Positions 11,601 through 23,600 of a stretch of DNA of 64,000 nucleotides are shown here, piece after piece. The notes under the pieces were generated by a model that searched no databases, was not told the DNA's origin, and worked only from the letters and a program-made list of their open reading frames with translations. How positions within the stretch are numbered: position 1 is the stretch's first letter; every line of letters starts with the position of its first letter. The stretch is from Artemia franciscana (Eukaryota; Arthropoda; Branchiopoda; Anostraca; Artemiidae): assembly GCF_032884065.1 (NCBI RefSeq), contig NC_088881.1, positions 10,320,147 to 10,384,146 of the forward strand. The letters are read 5' to 3'. Both the position numbers and the translations under genes were made by a program.

Positions 11601-14600
11601 GGTCGGGATTTAAAATAAGAGTTTTAGACACGATATCCTTCTAAAAATAAAATTTCATTTAGATCTGATCACCCGTTCGTTAGTTAAAAATACCTCATTT
11701 TTTCTAATTTTTCCTAATTATTCCCCCCCCCCAACTCCACCAAAGAGAGTGGATCCGGCCAGGTTGTGTCAGTCACGTATCTTGGACTTGGTTTTATTCT
11801 TCCCACCCAGTTTCATCCTGATCTTTCCGCTTTAAGTATTTTCCAAGATTTCCATTTCCTCTCAACTCCTCCCCCCCCAATAACGCTGGATCCGGTAGGG
11901 ATTTAAAATAAGAGATCTGAGTTACGAGCTTCTTCTAAATATGAAGTTTCATTAAGATCTGATCACTCCTTTGTAAGTTAAAAATACATCATTTTTTCTA
12001 ATTTTTCAGAATTAACCCTCCCCCCAACTAAATTAGATCCGTTCCGATTTTGTCAATCACGTATCTAGGACTTCTGCTTATTTTCCCACCAAGTTTCATC
12101 CCGATCCCTCCACTCTAAGCGTTTTCCAAGATTTTAGCCTCCCTCCCAAACTCCCCCCAATGTCACCGGATCTGGTCGAGACTTAAAATAAGAGCTCGAA
12201 AACACGATATCATTCTAAATATCCAATTTCATTGACATCCGTTCACCGGTTCGTAAGTTAAAAATACCTCATTCTTTCTGAGAATGAGGGTTAATTCAGA
12301 ATTTATCCTTCCCCTCCAACTCCCCCAATGTCACCAGATCCGGTCGGGATTTAAAATAAGAGTTTTAGACACGATATCCTTCTAAAAATAAAATTTCATT
12401 TAGATCTGATCACCCGTTCGTTAGTTAAAAATACCTCATTTTTTCTAATTTTTCCTAATTATTCCCCCCCCCCCCAACTCCACCAAAGAGAGTGGATCCG
12501 GCCAGGTTGTGTCAGTCACGTATCTTGGACTTGGTTTTATTCTTCCCACCCAGTTTCATCCTGATCTTTCCGCTTTAAGTATTTTCCAAGATTTCCATTT
12601 CCTCTCAACTCCTCCCCCCCCAATAACGCTGGATCCGGTAGGGATTTAAAATAAGAGATCTGAGTTACGAGCTTCTTCTAAATATGAAGTTTCATTTAGA
12701 TCTGATCACTCCTTTGTAAGTTAAAAATACATCATTTTTTCTAATTTTTCAGAATTAACCCTCCCCCCAACTAAATTAGATCCGTTCCGATTTTGTCAAT
12801 CACGTATCTAGGACTTCTGCTTATTTTCCCACCAAGTTTCATCCCGATCCCTCCACTCTAAGCGTTTTCCAAGATTTTAGCCTCCCTCCCAAACTCCCCC
12901 CAATGTCACCGGATCTGGTCGAGACTTAAAATAAGAGCTCGAAAACACGATATCATTCTAAATATCCAATTTCATTGACATCCGTTCACCGGTTCGTAAG
13001 TTAAAAATACCTCATTCTTTCTGAGAATGAGGGTTAATTCAGAATTTATCCTTCCCCTCCCAACTACCCCAAAGAGAGTGGATCCATTCTGGTTATGTCA
13101 ATCACGTATCTAGGACTTGCGCTTATTTTTCCCGCCAAGTTTCATCCAGATCCCTCCACTCTAAGCGTTTTCCAAGATTTTAGGTCCCCTCCAACTCCCC
13201 CAATGTCACCAGATCCGGTCGGGATTTAAAATAAGAGTTTTAGACACGATATCCTTCTAAAAATAAAATTTCATTTAGATCTGATCACCCGTTCGTAAGT
13301 TAAAAATACCTCATTTTTTCTAATTTTTCTGATTTAACCGTCTCCCCACTCCCCGCCCCCCTGAGATTGTCGAATCTGGGAAACAACAATTTCCAATTTA
13401 ATCTGGTTTGGTTCCGGATACCTGTGCAAAATTTCATCGTCCTAGCTTACTTGAAAGTGCCTAAAGTAGCAAAACCGGGACAGACAGACCGACAGAATTT
13501 GCGATCGCTATATGTCACTTGGTAGATACCAAGTGCCATAAAAAGAGAATGCGGGGATTCCTTTCTTTTATATATTTGAAAATAGTAGTGACAATGGCCT
13601 TCAGAGGGTAACTCAATGTCGTTCATTCAGGTAAGCTAATAACATTTGAAGAGTTCATACCCCATTAAAGGTATATGGGTTTTTCTACGGTGACATCCAT
13701 GGGAAGGACCTACCATTCTGGCTATGGCATTTGTTATGGGCATGTTGCACCTTGTTTGAAGCAGTCTCGTGCAAGGATCCATATTCTAAATGACGGGGGT
13801 ACAATGTAGGGCCATGGACAGTCCAACTATCGACCTTCCTTTGCCTGCCAATTTTTTTTGTAGAGTGGTTAGTCTGGTATCCTTCTTCTGAAGGAGAATA
13901 ACGAACAGATTTTGACCTATAGTTTTGGAAGGACGAAGTCAGCCAATGACCCATTGAAAATCCTCCTGTCCCTCCTAACGCCAAATTCTTCTAGAAGTAT
14001 CGGCATGTTGCACCTTTGAACTAGAATAAAATAAGGATTTTCAATTGGATTTAAGAAGTAAATTGTGCCAAATACCTTTTCAAGTGGGCCTGTGACCCCT
14101 CCAATGCTCCCACCTCTTACGAAAGAGGGTCCGTGGCCTCTCCAATGATCAAACCACTTCCAGCTCCAAATTTTTAGCAGAAATATGATTATTTTACATC
14201 TTGTCTAAATCTGAAACGTGCAGTGATTTTCACAGTGTATATTTTGAGGTGCAAAGTTAACCCATAGCCACTCCAATATCAGATAAAGATACAAACAGGG
14301 CTCTTAACTCTTAGATTCCCCTTGGAATGCCACAGTTTCAGCAGAATGGTAAACATATTGCTGTTCCTTTTCCTTTTGAAAAGCAGGTTCCCGTTAAACA
14401 GCTTCCATAGCCCCTTGCCCCCTATTTCCAAATATAAATTGGAAAGATAGTAGCAGAGCTACTGGTCTGAATTGAAGACGCGTGATGTATTTCAATCTGT
14501 GTGATTTTTAGGCACAATTTTGGCCCAAAACCTCCCCCTCTCACTGAAAAATCATCCATTATTATTAGAGGCAAAATTTGGGCCTTTGTACCTGCCAAGG

Positions 14601-17600
14601 CCAACGCCTGTCGCCTATTTTTAAGCACTAAGGTAGACTTTTATTGGTAGACAGGCATTTTTTTTCACTGATCAGTTCTCCATTCATAGATCCCCTGGCC
14701 CAATGAAACTCGAGAAGGATGATTTTCGTTCGTTTGATTCCCTTCTCTTATCTTTAGTCTGTTTCAAACTTTCGCTATTGCTACTGCTGACAACTCACTC
14801 GCAGCTCCAAGTCGTCTGAGGCTAACACAGTTTCGCGCACTCCTCCTCCATCTCAATCTTTTCAGAGCCTCCTTCTTTACACCCTCTTAAGAAGTTCCCA
14901 TTTTCCTTATATCTTTTCTTACGACATGCTCCTACCCCATTCAGAGACAACCTGCTTATTGTTTGGCCCTTAACGGTTGGCCGACCAGGACGGTCTTTGT
15001 TAAACTATTATCCTTCATCCGCATCCTATGAATATAAACCTCTCTCTCATTAATTCCCTAGAAACTGTGATTGAATCATAGCTTTCGTACAGCCTACTGC
15101 TTGAGATACGGTCATTCAGTCTGGTACCAAAAACCCTCCATAGGCAATTTCCCTGAAAAACATCTGGCAAATCCTCCCCCGTTTATTGGAACGCCCTCGC
15201 TCGAGAACCATGCTTCACCACTGTCTTTACTGTAGCTTCCAATTTTCTAATCTTGGCTTGTAGACTTATCTTCCAATCCTTCCAAAGTCTTTTAAACTGT
15301 GAAAAAAAAAAACACCTCGGGTCTTGGCTACTCCATTTTTAAGATCGCTACTGCACCCACCATCTTTTCTGACAATACTACCTAGATAGGTGAAGCTTGT
15401 CGATTGATTAATCTGCTCATTATCTTACATCACCTTTTCACCTTTACTTATTCCCAGTCTTAGTGATTTAGTCTTCTTATCAAACCTTTTTCCAACTTTT
15501 TTTGCTACCATTCTCGTCTAGTCATCAGCTTAAATCATCAGCATACTATAAGCCCGGGAGGATTATACTTCTCCATTTGATGCCAAAGTCCATCAAAATG
15601 ATCCATACAAATGAGAACTAAAGACAACCCTGCTTAACTCCTGATTTGATGCGGAACCCCATCTAACCTCATCTAACCTCATTCTAACCTCATCTCATAT
15701 CCTAGCCACAGAAAAGTTATTCTCGTAAATAGCACTAATCACTTTAATTTATTTATCTGGTATACCATACAAGGATAAGACCTTTACTAAAGCTCTTCTA
15801 TCTGCTTAATCAAAGCCTTGTTCATAATCTGTGAAAATGTAGACCAAAGGTGTTTGATGACTCATGCACTTGGCATTTATTAATCTAAGAATGAAACTTT
15901 TGTCAAAGGATCCTCTACCCCTCTTAAAATTGCAATGTTCTTCTCTTAAAGCTTTATTGACAACATCTCTAAGTATAAAAGGTATCATCATACTAAGTAA
16001 TTTGTCAAACAGTTCGTGGTAACGAACTGTAGTAAGGAGCGACCCGGCTCAATAGTAACCAAAACTCTAAAAAATTGTATTTTGATATCAATAGCTACAT
16101 CTAAAGAATCGCATTTTAATGCTGATTTTAAATATATAAGTTTCATCAAGTTTGGTCTTACCCATCAAAAGTTAAGAGCCTGAGAAAATTTGCCTTATTT
16201 AGGAAAATAGGGGGAAACACCCCCTAAAAGTCGTAGGATCTTAGCGAAAATAACACCATCAGATTCAGCGTATCAGCGAACCCTACTGTAGAAGTTTCAA
16301 GCTCCTATCTACAAAAATGTGGAATTTTGTATTTTTTGCCAGAAGACAAATCACGGGTGCGGGTTTATTTGTTTGTTTTTTTTTGTTTTTTTTTTGTTTT
16401 TTTTTGTTTTTTTTCCCCAGGGGTCATCGTATCGACCAAGTGGTCCTAGAATGTCGAAAGAGGGCTCATTCTAACGGAAATGAAAAGTTCTAGTGCCCTT
16501 TTTAAGTGACCAAAAAAATTGGATGGCATCTAGGCCCCCTCCCACGCTCATATTTTTCCCACAGTCAACGGATCAAAATTTTGAGATAGCCATTTTGTTC
16601 AGCATAGTCGAAAACCATAATAACTATGTCTTTGGGGATGACTTACTCCCCCAAAATCCCTGGGGGAGGGGCTGCAAGTTACAAACTTTGACCAGTGTTT
16701 ACGTATAGTAATGGTTATTGGGAAGTGTACAGACGTTTTCAGGGGGATTTTATTTTGTTTGGGGGTGGGGCTGAGGAGAGGGGGCTATGTTGGAGGATCT
16801 TTCCTTGGAGGAATCTGTCATGGGGGAAGAAAAATTCAATGAAAAGGGCGCAGGATTCTCTAGCATTACTATAAGAAAACAATGAAAAATAAACATGAAA
16901 ACGTTTTTTCAAATGAAAGGAAGAAGTAGCATTGAAACTTAAAACGAACAGAAACTATTACGCATATGAGGGGTTCTAAAAATACTTTAGCATAAAGAGC
17001 GAGGTATTTAGGAGGAGATAAATACCTTGCTCTTTATGCTAAAGTATTTTTAGTAATTTCAACTATTTATTCTAAGGCCTTTCTGATTCTGGGGTCATTC
17101 TTAAAGAATTGGGACAAAACTTACGATTTAGTGTAAAGAAGGAGGTATTAACGAGGGTACAAACCCCCTCGTATACATAATAAAAATATAAGGTTATGAA
17201 AGTTTGTTACGTAAGTTAATTCTTAAGTTACGTATATTTTTTACTAATAAAAAAGTTCGTTAAAAATTAAAAGTTCTAGTTGCCTTTTTAAGTAACCAAA
17301 AAATTGGAGGGCAACTAGGCCTCCTTCTCCACCCCTTATTTCTCAAAATCGTCTGATCAAAACTAAGAGAAAGCCATTTAGCCAAAAAAAGAATTAATAT
17401 ACAAATTTCATTTTAATAATTTATGTGCAGAGAGCCAAAACCAAACATGCATTAATTAAAAAAACGTTCAGAAATTAAATAAAAAAAAAAACTAATTTTT
17501 TTAAGCTGAAAGTAAGGAGCGACATTAAAACTTAAAACGAATAGAAATTCCCCGTATATGAAATGGATTGTCCCCTCCGCAATCCCTCGCTCTTTACGCT

Positions 17601-20600
17601 AAAGTTTGACTCTTTGCCACAATTCTGCTTTTTAAAACAATTAAAAGCTTTAGCGTAAAGAGCGAGGGATTGCGGAGGGGACAATCCATTTCATATACGG
17701 AGTAATTTCTGTTCGTTTTAAGTTTTAATGTCGCTCCTCACTTTCAGTTAAAAAAAACTAGTTTTTTTTATGTAATTTCCTACAGAAACTATAACTTAGC
17801 TCATGGATGCTGCAATGTTACGGGTTGTAATAGATTTCTTGTTTCGAGCCTAAGTAATAAAGCAAAATCTTTTATGAATATAAAATTCTAAAACTAAAGC
17901 TATTGAGACAAAAGTCAGGAAACAGACAAAAACTTTGTTTTGAGGATAGAGTATGGTTTCAGACAGTCTTAAAGGAGAATGTCCTTTTTTTTCTTCTTTT
18001 TTAATTATTTTTTCTTATTAAAGGAAATATTAGTCTAAGGACACACCATTTTCAGGGTTCTGAGGATTTACAGCCAAGTCATTCAATCTTCGGCGAAGAA
18101 AGAAAATCAAAATGTTGCTCCTCTGACATTTTTTTTTGGCGAGGTCGGTCAAAGGTTGCCACAACACCTCATATTGCCTTAGTAACTTAAGTCTAGTGCT
18201 TTTTTAAACTGGTCTTCTTTTTGGAGACATTAAAAAACAGAGCTTGAACTGCACCTTCTAGTGTCATACTACCTCCTAAGACAATTCTTCTGCCCCCTCC
18301 CTCAGGATGGATTTTGTGCAAAAAATGGCCAAGAGCCTAGTCAAGTTCTGAAACTAAATATTTATATACCTTCCCCCCCCAAAAAAAAAAAATGCAACTA
18401 AAAACTCATTAGTTACATCATCACCAGTAAATTGTTTTAGTATTCAGAGTCTCTTCAAAAATTGGGCTTATTTTTTTTTGCTCTCAAAACATCCTGTGTT
18501 TTACCCCATTTTTTTATAGGGAAGCGGAATAATCTCTTCATGGTTGGGGCTGCATAGCTTTAACTTACTATTTTCGGTTTTGAATGCCATTGCTACAAAA
18601 CCAGTCTTTTTGCCTGCTTCTGATTTTAAACCTTCCAAATTAAAATTGTCGCAGCGCGATGAAGAAGAAGAAGAGTATGACAAGGAGGAAGTTGGTAAGT
18701 TGCTAAAAGTATTGATTTGTCAAATTTTTGTAGTTTGTTTGCTCATATTATATCATTTCTGCTTCTCAGATAAAAACTATTAGTTATCCTTTGAAGTAGC
18801 TCCGTAGAACCAAACAGGGAAGAAAAATAAGAAATGAAAGTAATTTAGAGTTCTGTCTTCACTTTTTTTATTCATTTTCTAATATCCAGACTTCGTTTAC
18901 CTTTTTGGGATAATAAATTTTGTTTTTGAGAATTGTTCTCTGAAGCCAGGTCAATCTAGTATTTTAAATAAAAAAAAACAAGTTTTTTTAAATGAAAGTA
19001 AGGAGCAACATTAAAACTTAAAACGAATAGAAATTACTCCGTATATGAAAGGGGCTTTTTCTCCTCAACGCCCCGCTCTTTACGCTAAAGTTTGATTCTT
19101 TCTCTTAAATCTATTTTTAAAACAGTAAGAAACTTTAGCGTAAAGAGCGGGCCGTTGAGGAAGAAAAGCCCCTTTCATATACGGAGTAATTTCTGTTCGT
19201 TTTAAGTTTTAATGTTGCTCCTTACTTTCATTAAAAAAATTTTTTTTAATTTTATTTCTGGACGTTTTTGAATTAATGCATGTTTTGATCTTAGCTCTCC
19301 ACACATAAATAATTAAAACAAAATTTGCATATTAATTAATTGCAATTAATCGGAAGATTTTGAGAAAAAAGGAGCGAGGGAGGAGGCCTAGTTGCCCTCA
19401 AAGTTTTTGGTTACTTAAAAAAACAGCTAGAACTTTTAATTTCTTACGAACGTTTTCGTTCGTAAAATTGGTAAAAAAATACACGTAACTTACGAATTAA
19501 CTTACTTAACAAACTTCTATATTCTTTATTTTTATGTATGTTTTTATTTTTTACTTGTATGTTTTTATTGCGTATATGAGGGGGCTCAACACTCGTCGAT
19601 GCCTCGCTCTCTACACTAAAGCTTAGATGTTGTCCCAATTCCTTAAGAATGACCTCTGAATCACAAAGGCCGTAGAATAAATAGTTGAAATTACTAAAAA
19701 TACTTTAGCGTAAAGAGTGAGGTATAACGAGGAGTTAAACTCCTCATATGCATAATAATTTTCGTTTGTTTTAAGTTTTAATGCTGCTCCTTACTTTCAG
19801 TAGAAAAAACTTTTCATATTTATTTTTTCATTGTTTTTTCAAATAATACTAGAAAATCCTGTGCCCCCTTCATTGAAATTCTCTTCCCCCATGATAAGTT
19901 TCTCCTTGAGAATATCCTCCCACGTAACCCCTTTTAAACCTCTGGTGGTGACACAACCCCCCCAGGGCCCGGGGGCAGTCGTTGTAAATTATGCCCTGGG
20001 GGCATATATGGTTCCTATGGAAGGGATGCTCGTATAAACTTCCAACAGGGTTCATTTGATTGGGAAATTGAAAGTTCTAGTTCTCTTTTTAATAATTAAA
20101 AGAGAGCCGAGGACTGCTAGCCCCCCCCCCCCACATAAACTTTTTTTCCAAAACCCATCTGATAAAAATTTTGAGATAAACTTTTTCTTTGTATAATAGT
20201 TCAAACATCAGATAACGAAACTCAAGTGTCTATACAACCCCCAGGGCTCGAGGATGGGTATTGTAAGATGTGCTTTGGGGGTATATATGGTTCTTATGGA
20301 AAGGATACTCATATAAACTTCAAAGACGGCTCATTTGATTGGAAATTGAAAATTCTAGTTCACTTTTTAAGGGTCAAAACTGATCGGAGGGCAGTTAGCC
20401 TGGTTTCCCAACGCCTATTTTTCCCCAAATGCATCAGATAACGATTTTCATATAGCCATTTTGTCAAAATAGTTCAAAGGTGAGATAAAAAAAAAACAGG
20501 TATTGACACAACCCCTCAGAGCCCGTCGGCAGGCGTTTTAAGTTATGCCCTGGGGGCAAATATGATTCTTATAGAAGGGATGCGCGTATAAACTTCAGAG

Positions 20601-23600
20601 GGCTCATTTGATTGGAAATTAAAAATTAGAGTTCACTTTTCAGAGTCAGAAGAGATCGCAAGGCAACTAGCCCTCCCCCCTCCATGTCTTTTTTCCCCTA
20701 AACCCGTCCAATACAAATTTTGAGCTCACCATTTTGTTAAAAATAGTTCAAACATCATATATTAAACTCCGGGGTCAATACAACCCCTCAGGACCCGGGG
20801 ACAGGCGTTCTAAGTTACGTGCCCCGGGGGCATATATGGTTCTTGTAGAAGCAATCAATATTACAATCAAATATTGTAATTAAATACGGAAAATAAATAA
20901 ATTCAAAAACTTTCCGAAAAAGGAGTTTTTCAAACAAATAAAGGCCATTTAAACATAAGATCAGCAGATACAAATACCTGTTAAAATTGAAACTCAAAAC
21001 ACCAAGAAATAACTATTAAAAAATAAATGAAACCTAAAACAAACAGAAACTAAATAAACAGTCATAGAAAAAAAACATACAACAGGAAATAATATAAATA
21101 AATAAATAAATCTTAAAGCGAGTAATGCTTAAACTGTCTAAAAACCTGCTGCGTCGTTGGTACTTTACTGAAAGCGAATTATATTACAAATATTTTCTTT
21201 TGTACTTAATATTAAAAATAAACATTTAAATTAGATAAAATTTTGAACTGATGCACTTTTTGCAATTAATATCATGACACATCAACTATTCAGTTTAATT
21301 TATTAGTTCTTTCTAAAATTGTTCAAGACGAATATATGCTCACTAGGAACAAGAATTTCGATACTGCCCCCTTTCTTAACTATAAAAACCTAAAGATTAC
21401 TGCATCACTGGCACTTCAAAAAAACGTAGTATATCTTCTATATATATAAAAATAAGTTGTGTGTCTGTCTGTGGATCAGGTGACGTCATGTTTCTGTGTC
21501 CACTGACGTCATGAAATTAGTTGTCGTCATTTTTGCTTTGACGGTGACGTCATTCAAGATATTTAAGACATATGTTCACGTAGAAATCTATTAATGTTTA
21601 AGTTTACAATGACTGATGAACTTACCATGGCAAAAGCCGATGAAGATGCTCAAAGAGTCTATGCCAAAAACTTGCTGCTGATAGAGAAAGTCAGAAAAGA
21701 AAGCGTGCCGAGGAATCAAAAGAACAGCAAGGAAACAGGCTTGAGGCTAAAGAACGCAAAACCGCGCAGTTAGATGAAGATCCACCTGGACAGCGAGAGT
21801 CAAAACTTATCAAAACTGAAAATGATAGCGATGATGATTGGGTTTGGGATTTTGACTTGGATAAGGTCATCAATGCCTACCAGATTTTAGTTAAAAAAAC
21901 AAAGGTTCGGCGATATGTATTTCATAGTGAAGCTGAAAAATAAAGAAGAAAAAGAAAACTGAAAAAAGAAAAATGTAAAAAACTAAAAAATACTAAAAAG
22001 AAAAACACTCAAAGAGAAATTACAGACCGGGACACAAATGACGACCGGGACAGAGGGAATATAAATAACGACCGGGACACTCAAAGAGAAATTACAGACT
22101 GGGATACCGGGACACAAATGACGACCGGGACACAGGGAATATAAATGACGACCAGGACACAGGTATTTAAGAATATCGTTCAAAGACAAATTTTTAATTG
22201 TAAGAAGACCGTTGAAAGAGAAATTTCTAATTGTAAAATGACTGAAGAACCTACAATGGCAACGGTACCACCATCGAAGTAGATAACCAGTGGGTTGTTC
22301 CATATTCCCCATTATTATCAAAAACATTTAATGCACACATAAACGTTGAATACTGTAACTCCGTAAAGGCAATCAAATACATATGTAAATACGTCAACAA
22401 AGGCAGTGACATGGCAGTTTTTGGCTTGCAGCCCAAAATCAAAGATTTCGACGAAATCGTACAATATCAGGCTGGAAGATACATAAGCAGTAATGAAGCT
22501 GTTTGGCGAATTCTTTCATTTCCGATACATGAACGTAGTCCAGCTGTTGTTCACTTAGCGGTACATTTACAGAATGGTCAACGTGTTTATTTCTCGGAAA
22601 CCAACGTGCAACAAAGAGCCCTGAATCCACCGGATACAAAATTAACAGCTTTTTTTTCGCTTTGCAAAAATGATTCTTTTGCAAAAAAACTGCTGTATAC
22701 TGAAGTGCCTTCGTATTACACGTGGAATACTAAAAATAAAGTATTTGAACGTCGAAAACAGGGTAAGTCAGTCGACGGCCAACCTACCATCTTCAAAGAT
22801 ACCACGATAGGAAGACTCTACACCGGTCACCCCAATCAACATGAATGCTTCTTTCTACGCCTGCTTTTGGTGAATGTACCCGGTCCGACATCATTTGAGT
22901 ATTTGAGAACTGTAAACGGTACTATACATGACACTTACCGTAGTGCATGCCAAGCTCTGAATTTATTAGAGAATGACCAACACTGGGATAACTGTATCAA
23001 TGACGCGTGCGAAACGTCAACCCCAAGTGAAATTCGTGCATTGTTTGGCATCATTGTAACAACTTGCTCTCCATCATCTCCTACAGAGTTATGGGGAAAA
23101 TATAAGTCAAAAATGTCCGTAGATATACTCCATCGAAAACAGTTAGAGACGTCAGATATGACTTTTGATTTTACATCAGAAATTTATAACTACACTTTAG
23201 TTATTATAGAAGATTTGTGCGTACGTATGGCAAACAAACCTCTTCAGGATTTGGGAATGCCTTCATCTAACCGTATCGCTGCTGTTTCGACATGTGTAGA
23301 ATTGGATCGTGAACAAAGTTACAGTACGAGTGATCTATTGTCGTATGTACAAAATAACATTTCCAAGTTAACGTCGGAACAAAAAGACATTTATGATACG
23401 ATACTCAATTTCAGGACGTATACAACTACCTGCTGATTTCTGTAATTTAGTGACGTCCAAAAATGAATTGATTGAAAAAGTATTTCCGAATATTCAAAAA
23501 AATTATAAAAATAATAAATGGCTAAGTGAAAGAGCGATTCTCGCACCCAAAAATATAGACGTCCACGAAATCAACAACATTGTTTTGACCAAGATTCGAG

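Noticed and set aside
4389..16007. Facing family B ends at 4388 and 16008 as one giant composite transposon carrying exon 1
   Set aside because: The interval also holds independent elements and an essential exon, and similar facing pairs elsewhere enclose other exons. Orientation is probably chance.
17487..17773. Inverted repeats as a CRISPR array or bacterial terminator
   Set aside because: Eukaryotic context, dispersed single foldbacks, no spacer-repeat periodicity.
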